Shown: positions 7,048 to 14,828 of the stretch, one piece after another | Layout of the letters: every line of letters begins with the position of its first letter | Position numbering within the stretch: position 1 is the first letter of the stretch | From: Clostridia bacterium | Lineage (GTDB): Bacteria; Bacillota; Clostridia; Christensenellales; Aristaeellaceae | DNA length: 52,529 nucleotides | Reading direction: 5' to 3' | Assembly: GCA_017549335.1 (NCBI GenBank) | Contig: JAFYVB010000025.1 | Location: forward strand, 1 to 52,529 | Translations under genes and position numbers: made by a program | Notes under the pieces: model-generated | Told to the model about the DNA's origin: nothing | The model's database searches: none | Seen by the model: the letters and a program-made list of their open reading frames with translations, nothing else

Positions 7048-7632
7048 ATGATATACGGTTACGGACGCTGCTCCACAAACGAGAGCAAGCAGGATATAAA
7101 CAGACAAATCCGCGAACTGAAAGACGCGGGCGCGGACGAAATTATTGTCGAATACGAGCACGGTGACGCGCAGACGAAGAAGCAGCTTTCCATGCTACTG
7201 GACGTGGCCCAGCCCGGCGACACCATCATCACACCGGAAGTCAGTCGCCTATCTCGAAGCACACAGCAGCTGTGCGAACTCATTGATATAATCAAACGTA
7301 AACGCCTGCGGCTGGTGATTGTAGGCTCCATCACGGTAGATTGCCGCAACGGTGAGATAGACCCGATGAGCCAGGCCTTTATTCAAATGAGTGCGGTGTT
7401 CGCCGAACTGGAGCTTTCCATCATCCGGGCACGGGTGAAGTCAGGGATGGCGAACGCCAAGGCCAAGGGAAAGAAAATCGGCCGGCCGCAGACAAAGAAA
7501 GAGGACATCCCGGCAGCATTCATGAAACATTATGCTGCATTCATGGATGGAAAAATGAATGTGAGCGAACTGGCGCGCGTGTGCGGATTATCAAGACCAA
7601 CGGTATATAAGTATTTGAAAATGATGGAATGA
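7048..7632 (+). CDS. serine recombinase (small resolvase/invertase)
   Basis: 194 residues from the second of two tandem ATGs (7045, 7048), because AGGAGG ends 5 bases before 7048. The resolvase catalytic domain shows YGRCST with the nucleophile Ser9, then SRLSRSTQQLCELIDII, and an arginine-rich ELELSIIRAR near the end of the core. The C-terminal HTH (VSELARVCGLSRPTVYKYLK) is standard. Such enzymes resolve cointegrates or invert segments; the inverted repeat at 6947-7011 is a possible site. All recognisable key residues are intact. Confidence 0.92.
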   Translation: MIYGYGRCSTNESKQDINRQIRELKDAGADEIIVEYEHGDAQTKKQLSMLLDVAQPGDTIITPEVSRLSRSTQQLCELIDIIKRKRLRLVIVGSITVDCRNGEIDPMSQAFIQMSAVFAELELSIIRARVKSGMANAKAKGKKIGRPQTKKEDIPAAFMKHYAAFMDGKMNVSELARVCGLSRPTVYKYLKMME

Positions 7633-7636
7633 AAGA

Positions 7637-7676
7637 AGCCCCTGTCCTCCACTTCATGGATAGATAGGGGCTCTTT
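7637..7676. terminator. bidirectional terminator
   Basis: AGCCCCT (7637-7643) pairs with AGGGGCT (7666-7672), with CTTTG on one side and an A-rich flank on the other. It separates the convergent resolvase and RelA/SpoT-domain genes. Confidence 0.6.
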
Positions 7677-7677
7677 G

Positions 7678-8694
7678 TTATTTGATAAACTGATTCATTA
7701 GATTAACAAATTCATCAATATTTGAAAAATAATTGGGATATGCCTTTTTCAGAGTATCAATGGATGTTGTCGATACCAATACAACATCTTCGTAAGACTG
7801 CCGGGAACTTTCTTTTGTATCATAATCATTGGTTGCTTTTTCGATATCAGCCTGTGGATAGAAACGAATTTCGGTCTGTTGATCTCTGGCATTTGATATA
7901 AGCAGAAAATATCCCTGAGCCCCATCTTCAACAGAAAACTCAATCCCTTCAGTCGCTTTGATAGCAGACAAACGATTGAGAATCTTGTGCTGAGATTCAA
8001 ACTCCTGCATTTCCTTAACTATGGGGTTTGCTCTGACGGCATCTACACTATACCCACTTTCTTCATACAACTGTAAAAGTGCTGACGCGAGAACAAAGAA
8101 GCGCTTACTTTCTTCCTTTCCTCTACCGATTTTCAAAAAATCTCCGTCTATCTCATCTAAAGTTTCAACTGCTGTTGCCCAAAGATGCTGGAATCTAGTC
8201 CGTATCTGAATTTCAATATACAAGCCATTATATTTGTTTGTCTTGTTGCTTCGATAAGAATATACTAAATGATAGCAGCGGTATCCATCTTCTTTGGGAT
8301 CAGCAATATAGTCATATGATTCTTTAAACTTATGCTTCCACTTGGATTTCTTGATTTTCTCTACCATAGCATAGACTTCTTCTATGCTATCAACAATAAT
8401 CCGACAACCGCCAATGTCTTGCATGGTACTCATGCTCATGTTGGGAAAGCGACTTAATTTGGCGGTTATTGATTCTAATCGCTTTAGCCGCTGAGCTATG
8501 ATCGCAGTTTCTGGAGCTCTTCTACGCATATTAACATAGAACACCTGTAAAGGATATGCGTGGGCTGCACGCCAATTGTTGATAATCCTTAACGCAGTCT
8601 CTCTTTCTTCCTTCGTACCCTTTCCTGATGAAAAAAGCCGTCCTGCTTTTTTTACTTGAGTTCTTGGATACTCTATTTCTTTATAGCGTGACAT
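7678..8694 (-). CDS. RelA/SpoT-domain protein, toxSAS/CapRel-like candidate
   Basis: 338 residues. The synthetase domain covers about 60-215: MQDIGGCRIIVDS (91-103), SYDYIADPKEDGYRCYHLVY (126-145) and EIQIRTRFQHLWATAVETLD (161-180). These are the (p)ppGpp-synthetase or pyrophosphokinase motifs, with Asp, Tyr and Glu-x-Gln-x-Arg residues in place. No HD hydrolase, TGS or ACT domain is present. An extra C-terminal domain of about 110 residues follows, as in single-gene defence toxins such as CapRel, where it acts as antitoxin or phage sensor. It stands alone with its own promoter beside Pycsar and ArdC. A housekeeping small alarmone synthetase is less likely given the length and context. Confidence 0.8.
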   Translation of the reverse strand: MSRYKEIEYPRTQVKKAGRLFSSGKGTKEERETALRIINNWRAAHAYPLQVFYVNMRRRAPETAIIAQRLKRLESITAKLSRFPNMSMSTMQDIGGCRIIVDSIEEVYAMVEKIKKSKWKHKFKESYDYIADPKEDGYRCYHLVYSYRSNKTNKYNGLYIEIQIRTRFQHLWATAVETLDEIDGDFLKIGRGKEESKRFFVLASALLQLYEESGYSVDAVRANPIVKEMQEFESQHKILNRLSAIKATEGIEFSVEDGAQGYFLLISNARDQQTEIRFYPQADIEKATNDYDTKESSRQSYEDVVLVSTTSIDTLKKAYPNYFSNIDEFVNLMNQFIK

Positions 8695-8726
8695 TCTCCC
8701 ATCTCCTATATATAAGAGTATTGTAT

Positions 8727-8755
8727 ATTATACTCGTAACATACGGAAAATACAA
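8727..8755 (-). promoter_or_regulatory. promoter of the RelA/SpoT-domain gene
   Basis: Minus strand TTGTAT (8755-8750), 17 bases, TATAAT (8732-8727), 32 bases upstream of the ATG. Confidence 0.75.
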
Positions 8756-9000
8756 CTACAGCATTGATAGAATTCTTTCTTCATTCTTCTGACTTATCTA
8801 GAATACTCTATTCCCCGTAAGTCTCGTATAAGTTGTAAGCGGATTGTTATCTTCTGTGTTGCAATAGCATATTTGAGCATTGCGGCAAAAACTGATAGGT
8901 GGATCGATAAAAACTGGGGACAGGCAGTTGCCCAACGCCTGAGATCTCACACGGCGCAGAGTAAATGGTGGAAAAAGTTCCGAAAAAAACATTTTTACCC
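8756..9000. other. intergenic stretch, no supported gene
   Basis: Plus-strand frame 8771-9028 is open for 85 codons (with an RIVIFCVAIAYLSIAAK hydrophobic stretch) but has no start codon with a ribosome site and runs into the next promoter. It may be the eroded 3' end of a lost gene. Nothing else was recognised here. Confidence 0.4.
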
Positions 9001-9029
9001 TTGCAATTTCCCAATAGATATAGTATAAT
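9001..9029 (+). promoter_or_regulatory. sigma-A promoter of the 47-codon gene
   Basis: TTGCAA (9001-9006), 17 bases, TATAAT (9024-9029), followed 18 bases later by a perfect GGAGGT ribosome site. Confidence 0.8.
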
Positions 9030-9059
9030 CTGCCCGAAAAAAGGAAAGGAGGTGAGAGT

Positions 9060-9203
9060 ATAAGAATAAATGTTGTCGCTAAAGCCTGTCAAAAAGCATT
9101 CGAACTGTATGATCAAGCGGAACAGTTGACGCCCGAAGAACGATGGGCAGTATGGAATGCAGCTATAACGTACCATCTTGGTAAGCAGCTACTCAAAAAG
9201 TAA
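9060..9203 (+). CDS. 47-residue protein with ATA at the expected start
   Basis: GGAGGT at 9048-9053 points, with a 6-base spacing, to ATA at 9060. From there the frame reads RINVVAKACQKAFELYDQAE, then QLTPEERWAVWNAAITYHLG and a lysine-rich end at TAA 9203. No ATG, GTG or TTG is available in frame near the ribosome site; ATG 9070 is out of frame and opens only 19 codons. The protein looks like a small all-helical regulatory or structural protein. Either initiation uses AUA, which is rare but possible, or a point mutation from ATG silenced it. Promoter, ribosome site and terminator all fit this frame. Confidence 0.5.
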   Translation: MRINVVAKACQKAFELYDQAEQLTPEERWAVWNAAITYHLGKQLLKK

Positions 9204-9243
9204 CACTCAACAGAACTATTCATAATAGACTGACCGACTATAC

Positions 9244-9269
9244 CCGCCAGCAAAATGCTGGCGGTTTTT
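9244..9269 (+). terminator. intrinsic terminator
   Basis: CCGCCAGCA pairs with TGCTGGCGG around AAA and is followed by TTTTT. Confidence 0.92.
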
Positions 9270-9324
9270 GTTATGTGGCTATTGCAGCAGATCGACCGCC
9301 AACTTTTTTCATCGCTGCCAAAAT

Positions 9325-9353
9325 TTGATTTATCCCAAAATTCAGGTTATAAT
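9325..9353 (+). promoter_or_regulatory. sigma-A promoter similar to the one at 2036
   Basis: TTGATT (9325-9330), 17 bases, TATAAT (9348-9353). The flanks match the 2036-2064 promoter (CAAAATTTGA, then ATCC, AAAA and AGGTTATAAT). Confidence 0.8.
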
Positions 9354-9381
9354 ATAGGTACAGAAAAGGCAAAGAGTAAAT

Positions 9382-9459
9382 ATGCCATTATTTGCTGTTG
9401 CCGCCGGAGACAGGCGGCAGCGTGTTCTTTCTGACAAAAAATATCAAATGGAGGATTAA
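9382..9459 (+). CDS. 25-residue leader peptide
   Basis: ATG 9382, preceded by an AAAGAG-type ribosome site, opens 25 codons (MPLFAVAAGDRRQRVLSDKK ... MED). Its TAA at 9457-9459 lies inside the ribosome-binding region of the next gene, whose GGAGG is at 9450-9454. A GCCGCC/GGCGGC hairpin (9400-9418) lies within it. The layout suggests translational coupling to the 9465 gene; a chance frame is the alternative. Confidence 0.4.
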   Translation: MPLFAVAAGDRRQRVLSDKKYQMED

Positions 9460-9464
9460 TCCTT

Positions 9465-9941
9465 ATGGCAAAAGAAATCATTACGTATCCCAATTAGAGT
9501 GTCATCACCATCCACAAACCTGAATATGAAGGCAACTTTGTTCAGGTATCCATCGACGAATGGCAAGAGGCCTTCGCGGCCCTGCCCCGCATTTCTTTCG
9601 GTCTGTATCTTTATCTGTGCGGCAATATGGATAACTTCCATCTTGCCCTCAGCTCCGTTGATTTTCAGCATGCGCTCGGCGTCTCTGACAGCAGCTATCG
9701 CCGCGCCGTGGAAGATTTGCTGGATGCGGGCTATCTGATGATGCGGAATGGCAAAAAGAACACGATGGACTTTTACACTTCGCCGCAGCCGACTTCCTAT
9801 GTAAAAAAAGAGTACAAGAAGAAAGTCAGCGACGGCGGCGCGGCGCCCGTTCCCTGTGAAGATACTGACCCTGAGCCCCTTTCTTTTGAGGAAGAAAAAT
9901 ATATCAGCCACTATTCTTCATCTTACAGTTGGGAGCCCTAA
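9465..9941 (+). CDS. winged-helix-like protein with an in-frame TAG at codon 11
   Basis: ATG 9465 has GGAGG 10 bases upstream and reads MAKEIITYPN, then TAG at 9495-9497, then continues open to TAA at 9939-9941 (158 codons in all including the TAG). After the amber codon come SVITIHKPEYEGNFVQVSID, then a helix-rich LSSVDFQHALGVSDSSYRRA segment followed by VEDLLDAGYLM, the pattern of a winged-helix domain of replication-initiator or plasmid-regulator type. The tail is acidic. The sequence reads as one protein across the TAG. It may be a pseudogene by one nonsense change, or decoded by an amber-reading tRNA. Confidence 0.55.
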
Positions 9942-10202
9942 CGCAAACTTCTTCCTTTTCGCACGCGAAGCGTGCCTTATGTATCCTTATCTATTATTAT
10001 TTATTTATGTATTTCTCCAACCACAGAGGAAGAAGTTTTCCCCACGCACGGCGGAAGCCTTTTCACCGGTAAAGTAAGATTTTTCATCTGCGAAGCCCAG
10101 GTCATCGACGACACATTTATTCACCCCCGATTTCTTCCGTGAAAACAGCGGCTTGCTGCCGCACACTACACAGCCTTTCTTTTCAAACCTTTCAAAAAAA
10201 CG
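9942..10202. other. intergenic stretch, no supported gene
   Basis: A short hairpin GCACGC/GCGTGC (9961-9975) follows the 9465 gene but lacks a T-run. A minus-strand frame of about 39 codons ending near 10000 has a GTG start and only a weak ribosome site; I do not call it. The rest shows nothing recognisable. Confidence 0.35.
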
Positions 10203-10235
10203 AGCCCGTTGGTTGTAATGCCAACGGGCTTTTTG
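10203..10235. terminator. bidirectional terminator
   Basis: AGCCCGTTGG pairs with CCAACGGGCT, with TTTT to the right and A7 to the left. Confidence 0.88.
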
Positions 10236-10341
10236 CCTGAGGCCGCAATACTATTATATTATTCTTATTATCTTTTCATTTTCTTTTCAACCGTGAGGTA
10301 TTGCACGCCATATGCTTATTGCAAAAATTTCTCTGCAAATG

Positions 10342-10380
10342 AAAAAAGGCGATAGATATTTTTGTCTATCGCCTTTTCTT
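10342..10380 (-). terminator. terminator of the sugar operon, copy 1 of a repeat
   Basis: AAAAGGCGATAGA pairs with TCTATCGCCTTTT. It lies 30 bases after the stop of the epimerase gene at 10410. A closely similar 60-base element lies at 22107-22156, at the far end of the sugar cluster. Confidence 0.88.
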
Positions 10381-10409
10381 TTGTATGCAATCTCTATTTT
10401 TTCAATATC

Positions 10410-11234
10410 TTATATCTGCTTGAGCAAATTCTGCAGATATGCCTGCGTTTCGCGAATATCAATCAACTGCTGTTCGCCGGAGATTTCGCGCTCAATGGTC
10501 AGGCTGCCGTCATAACCATGAGCCTTCAAGGCTTTCAGGAACTCAGGGAAATTCACCTTTCCCTCGCCCACCTTCACCTCACGGCCCAGCTCACGGCCGT
10601 TCGTGGGATAGAAGCCATCTTTCGCGTGCACGCCGCGCACGTAATCGCCAATCACATCCAGCGTATCAATGGGATTCGCCTTGCCGTACTGAATGAGGTT
10701 AGCCGGATCCAGATTCACAAAAAGATTGCCGGTATTCACTTCTTCAAACAAGCGCAGCAGCACAACAGGCGTTTCCTGACCGGTTTCAAACAGAAGATTC
10801 TGGCCGTATTGCTTGAGATCCATCGCAACAGCCTTCACCGCAGCCACAACGCCGGGATAGTTGGGATCCGTCATGTTTTCAGGAATATAGCCCATGTGCG
10901 TGATCACATTCTGGATGTTCAGCAGACGGGCATAAGCCGCGCCGTCCAGCAGGTTCTGCACACGCATAGCACGGAACGTAACAGGAACAATGCCCAGCGT
11001 TTCGGGGCCTTCCGTAAAATTCCAGAAGCGCGGGCCCGCCCAGCCGCACCAGAAAGCCGTGATCTCAACGCTGTATTCGGCAGACAGCGCCTTGATTTCT
11101 TCCGCGTTTTCTACCGTCCACAGCTCAGGATTCCAGCTGACCAGCTGGCAGTGAAAAAATCCCTGCGCAGCGGCACTGGCAAAGCGCTCACGCATGCCTT
11201 CCGCGCGGTGACGGATAACAATACCTACGTTCAT
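10410..11234 (-). CDS. sugar phosphate isomerase/epimerase (xylose isomerase-like TIM barrel)
   Basis: 274 residues from ATG 11234; GGAA stands at ribosome-site distance from this ATG, while an upstream in-frame ATG at 11240 overlaps it. AP_endonuc_2-type barrel with metal-ligand patterns: ENLLFETGQE, NLDPANL, VHAKDGFYPT and LTIEREISG. It resembles ketose 3-epimerase or inosose-type enzymes that act with Gfo/Idh/MocA dehydrogenases, one of which is the next gene upstream. Last gene of the minus-strand sugar operon. A paralogue with the same motifs is at 12378-13193. The substrate cannot be read from sequence. Confidence 0.82.
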   Translation of the reverse strand: MNVGIVIRHRAEGMRERFASAAAQGFFHCQLVSWNPELWTVENAEEIKALSAEYSVEITAFWCGWAGPRFWNFTEGPETLGIVPVTFRAMRVQNLLDGAAYARLLNIQNVITHMGYIPENMTDPNYPGVVAAVKAVAMDLKQYGQNLLFETGQETPVVLLRLFEEVNTGNLFVNLDPANLIQYGKANPIDTLDVIGDYVRGVHAKDGFYPTNGRELGREVKVGEGKVNFPEFLKALKAHGYDGSLTIEREISGEQQLIDIRETQAYLQNLLKQI

Positions 11235-11304
11235 TGTCATTTCCTTTCGTTCTTTCAAGATAGCGGCGCCGTCTGAAATCCTCAGCGGCGCCGCATTCAT
11301 TTAC

Positions 11305-12375
11305 TTACTTTTCAAAAACTACTTCGCGATGCGCCTCGGCGGAATCATACATGCCCTGCATGATTTCGGAGGTGAGGATCGCGTAGTCGATGTGGCTGCG
11401 GATCTTCTCGCCCGTGCGTACGCACTTGACAAACTCGTCGATTTCGCCGTTCCAGCGATCCTTATGATGCACTTCGGGAACATATTCAATGAAGTTGCCG
11501 TCTTCTTCAATGAAGAAGGTGCAGTCGGCGTTGAAGCGCAGGCGGCAGCCGCCCTTGGTGCCCATGAAGTCAACAAACTCTTCGCGGCGATCCACGTTCT
11601 GCGCCCAGGCGCCGTTGATGGAGATAACGGGGCCGGTGGTGCGGATCACTCCCACGCAGGAGTCATCCACGTCGTAGGTGCCGTTGACGTCCTTGGTGTT
11701 TTCAGACCACATGTCGCGGTAGGCGTACTTGGGAATATCCTTGCCCAGCTTGCAGAAGGTTTCGCCGGACACGGTCAGGGGCTTGGGATCGCCCATGCAG
11801 TACATGATCAGGTCAATGTAATGCACTCCCCAGTCGATCAGGCTGCCGCCACCGGCAATGGCCTTGGTGGTGAAGGCGCCGCCGATGCCGGGGATGGAAC
11901 GATGCGCGCGGAAGGAAGCATATACATGATATACTTCGCCCAGACGGCCTTCCTGAATGTACTTTTTGATCATATTGATATGACCTTCAAAGCGGTTCAC
12001 AACGCCGATGTTGAGCACCTTTCCGGTCTCGTGGCAGACCTTCTGCATTTCACGGGCTTCGGCATAATTGATGGCGGCAGGCTTTTCGCACAGCACGTGC
12101 TTGCCGGCGCGCATGGCGTCGATGGCGATGCGGGAGTGCATGAGGTTGGGCGTGCAGATGTCAACAGCATCCACTTCGGGATCAGCCAGAACATCCTTGT
12201 AATCCACAACGGCAATGCCGCAGCCATAGTCGGCAACGGCCTTCTCGGCGCGCTCGGGGATAATGTCGCAGAAGTACTTGATCTCAACGTCTTCGTTGAC
12301 CAGATAGCAGGGAATGTGATGGCGGTTGGCGATCATACCGCAACCGATGATAGCAATCTTTACCTTGTTGTTCAT
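11305..12375 (-). CDS. Gfo/Idh/MocA family oxidoreductase
   Basis: 356 residues. NAD(P)-binding Rossmann start VKIAIIGCGMIANRHHIPCY, then the family's EKPAA motif (HVLCEKPAAINYAEA) with the catalytic-type Lys, and a C-terminal alpha/beta domain with GGGSLIDWGVHYIDLIMYCM. Members oxidise or reduce sugars and inositols at a hydroxyl, usually in the cytoplasm. It is 2 bases from the epimerase at 12378 and shares its operon, so the pair probably oxidise and epimerise the imported sugar. Confidence 0.9.
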   Translation of the reverse strand: MNNKVKIAIIGCGMIANRHHIPCYLVNEDVEIKYFCDIIPERAEKAVADYGCGIAVVDYKDVLADPEVDAVDICTPNLMHSRIAIDAMRAGKHVLCEKPAAINYAEAREMQKVCHETGKVLNIGVVNRFEGHINMIKKYIQEGRLGEVYHVYASFRAHRSIPGIGGAFTTKAIAGGGSLIDWGVHYIDLIMYCMGDPKPLTVSGETFCKLGKDIPKYAYRDMWSENTKDVNGTYDVDDSCVGVIRTTGPVISINGAWAQNVDRREEFVDFMGTKGGCRLRFNADCTFFIEEDGNFIEYVPEVHHKDRWNGEIDEFVKCVRTGEKIRSHIDYAILTSEIMQGMYDSAEAHREVVFEK

Positions 12376-12377
12376 GA

Positions 12378-13193
12378 TTAATACTCCTTCTTCACCTTGT
12401 TCAGGAACTTAACAGCTTCGCCGATGTCGGCAGCGGGGTTGCCGCCCACTTCGCGCTCGATGGTCAGGAAGCCACGATAGCCGATGTCTTCCAGTGCCTT
12501 GAGATACTTGGGGAAATCCACAGAGCCCTGGCCCAGCGCCATTTCCTTGAAGGGCTTTTCCATGGTGGGATCGTCAAAGTGCACGCCGTCCTTGGCATGG
12601 GTATGCACGATGTAATCCTTGAGGGTATACACAGCCTGCACAGGATCATCGTTCATAACCATGACCAGGTTGGCGGGGTCCATATTGACAGCCATACCCT
12701 TCTTGGAGGGCAGGGAATCCAGGAACTCGCGCAGCACCAGCGCCGTTTCGGGGCCGGTTTCGATGGCGAAAGAAGAGCCGATGCTGTCAGCATACTCGCC
12801 CAGCTCAGCACAAGCATCCTGCATGATCTTGTAGGTAGGATCGTTTTTATCGGTGGGCACGGTGCCGATGTGCGTGGTCACGATATTGGTTTCAAAATAC
12901 TTGGCCAGATCCAGCACGCGCTTGGAGCGCTCAATCTGCATGGGGTTGGTTTCGGGGTTGCTGAAGCCCAGTTTGAAGTCGCCGCAGATGGCGGAAACGA
13001 CCAGACCGTTGGACTTGATCATGTCCAGCAGTTCCTTGATCTTCTTCTCGTTCAGGTCTTCATAATAGGTAACGGTAGGCTTGGACATGTAGATCTGCAG
13101 ACCCTGCGCACCCACAGTCGCAGCCCTTTCGACCGCTTCCTGGAAAGGCAATTTGAACGATTCCAGCATTGCGCCTACAGGAAAATCAAACAT
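12378..13193 (-). CDS. sugar phosphate isomerase/epimerase (TIM barrel)
   Basis: 271 residues from ATG 13193 (GGGAGA upstream); the longer frame from 13220 overlaps the FAD gene and is not needed. Barrel motifs SFAIETGPETALVLREFL, VNMDPANLVMV, VHTHAKDGVHF and FLTIEREVGG match the 10410 paralogue closely. Probably duplicated within the operon and acting on successive intermediates. Stops 2 bases before the Gfo/Idh/MocA start. Confidence 0.85.
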   Translation of the reverse strand: MFDFPVGAMLESFKLPFQEAVERAATVGAQGLQIYMSKPTVTYYEDLNEKKIKELLDMIKSNGLVVSAICGDFKLGFSNPETNPMQIERSKRVLDLAKYFETNIVTTHIGTVPTDKNDPTYKIMQDACAELGEYADSIGSSFAIETGPETALVLREFLDSLPSKKGMAVNMDPANLVMVMNDDPVQAVYTLKDYIVHTHAKDGVHFDDPTMEKPFKEMALGQGSVDFPKYLKALEDIGYRGFLTIEREVGGNPAADIGEAVKFLNKVKKEY

Positions 13194-13216
13194 TGTTATA
13201 TCTCCCTTCGTTTCTA

Positions 13217-14812
13217 TCACTCATGCGCGACTTTGAATTGTCCCGCAGGTGGATTGTTCTCGATCAGTTCCATCCGGGAAAAATCCCAGTGCAACTGAAT
13301 ACCGCGCTTGGTGAGGAAGGCCTGGAAAGAAGCAATCTCCTTCTCCAGCAGCTCTTCCATCGAAATACCATGATCCATGCAATAGGCCGCAATATAGCCC
13401 GCGACTTCGCCGATATTCCATTCGATGGGATGCAGGCGATAGCAGCCGCCGGTCAGATGCGTGCAGCCGATGTTCTTGCAGGCAGGAATCAGATTCTTCA
13501 TGCGAACAGGAATCATCGCAGACAGCGGGATTTCAAAGGGCCAGGTCTTTCTCATAAAGTGATTATGAGACTTGGTAGTCATGTGCAGGTCCATGGAGTA
13601 ATGGCCTACGCCCACGCTGTCTTCCACCATGAGAGGCTTGTCCGTGAAATCACGCACGATTTCCTGCTCGCAGATCAGGCGCTTGGCGATGATGCGGCGG
13701 GACTCGCGGATGTAGGGCATCTTGGCCAGGCCGTCTTCCGTGCCCATGATATCGGGACGCAGGCGAACCTTGTAGCCCTTGCCGCCGTCGGCGCGCAGCG
13801 CTTCGGTCTGCAGCCAGTACACACAGCACTTCGTCAGATCGCGGGCACGCTGCAGGTGCGTTTCGGCGTCGGGATCATCAAAGATGTTGCCCATCCAGTA
13901 GTCGTTCTGCGGCCAGTTGAGGAGAGAAACCTCGTTACGGCCATCGGTGAAGTTGGGCGTATCGATGATGCGGCGGTAATTCCACAGGCCCTTGCTGGCA
14001 GGATCATTGCCTTCGCCGTCGTTCATGCCCAGCTTGCGAACGCCCATCCCCTGAAGCTTGTTGGTATACCAGCTCAGCAGCTTGCAATCGCAGTGCGGCA
14101 CATCAAAAGAGGCATAGTAATCGTACATTTCAGGCTTTTCGGGCACGTAATCGCTGTCTTCAGGCAGAAGTTCCAGCGCCGCCACCCAAGTGATAGCCTG
14201 CATGTCGGTGGGATCCGCCACGTCCGCAGCCTCAGGCTCGCCGGTCATATCCTTGCTTTCAGCGCCGGTACGGAACTCCGCGCCCACAACGGGCAGCAGA
14301 TCGCCGCAGTCTGTAGCGTCCAGGAAATATTCCGCCTCGATAACCTTTTCCTCGGCGGATTTGAGATTCTTGACGGTAACAGCCTTAATTACATCGTTTT
14401 CCACAGTGCTGCTTACCGCCACAGTATCGTAATCCAGCACGATTTTGCCCTCGGCAATGTAAGGCGCCAGCATGTCGCACAGGATCTTCACCGCCACCCT
14501 GGGCTCATGCGCTACGCGCGATACCCAGGCGTTGCCGGGATTGAGATTCCAGCGTTCCTTCGCTTCGGGGTGAATCTCGGGCAGCGCGCGGTAGTAATCA
14601 CGCACAGCCTCGCGGAATTCGCGGTAGGTCTTAGTGCCACCCTGCTCCTCAATCCACTTGTTTTCATCCGGCGGAACTCCCTGGCTAGTCAGCTGGCCGC
14701 CAACCCAGTCACTCTGCTCGCACAGATAAACCTTTTTGTTTTCTTTGGCTGCACTCAGCGCGGCCTGCACGCCGCCCAAGCTGCCACCGATCACTGCAAC
14801 ATCAAATTTCAT
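13217..14812 (-). CDS. FAD-dependent oxidoreductase (FAD_oxidored family)
   Basis: 531 residues. N-terminal FAD-binding fold VAVIGGSLGGVQAALSAA then an acidic strand end, followed by the family's WVGGQLTSQGVPPDEN. The next segments (FLDATDCGDLLPVVGAEF and RESRRIIAKRLI) and the C-terminal CKNIGCTHLTGGCYRLHP are typical of PF12831. Substrates of such enzymes are often sugar acids or other polyols, generally unknown. It lies between the permease and epimerase genes of the sugar operon. A shorter distant relative is at 31095-32480. Confidence 0.85.
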   Translation of the reverse strand: MKFDVAVIGGSLGGVQAALSAAKENKKVYLCEQSDWVGGQLTSQGVPPDENKWIEEQGGTKTYREFREAVRDYYRALPEIHPEAKERWNLNPGNAWVSRVAHEPRVAVKILCDMLAPYIAEGKIVLDYDTVAVSSTVENDVIKAVTVKNLKSAEEKVIEAEYFLDATDCGDLLPVVGAEFRTGAESKDMTGEPEAADVADPTDMQAITWVAALELLPEDSDYVPEKPEMYDYYASFDVPHCDCKLLSWYTNKLQGMGVRKLGMNDGEGNDPASKGLWNYRRIIDTPNFTDGRNEVSLLNWPQNDYWMGNIFDDPDAETHLQRARDLTKCCVYWLQTEALRADGGKGYKVRLRPDIMGTEDGLAKMPYIRESRRIIAKRLICEQEIVRDFTDKPLMVEDSVGVGHYSMDLHMTTKSHNHFMRKTWPFEIPLSAMIPVRMKNLIPACKNIGCTHLTGGCYRLHPIEWNIGEVAGYIAAYCMDHGISMEELLEKEIASFQAFLTKRGIQLHWDFSRMELIENNPPAGQFKVAHE

Positions 14813-14828
14813 GTCGCTATTTCCTTTC

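Noticed and set aside
8771-9028. 85-codon plus-strand frame with a hydrophobic stretch
   Set aside because: No usable start codon or ribosome site and it runs into the next promoter.
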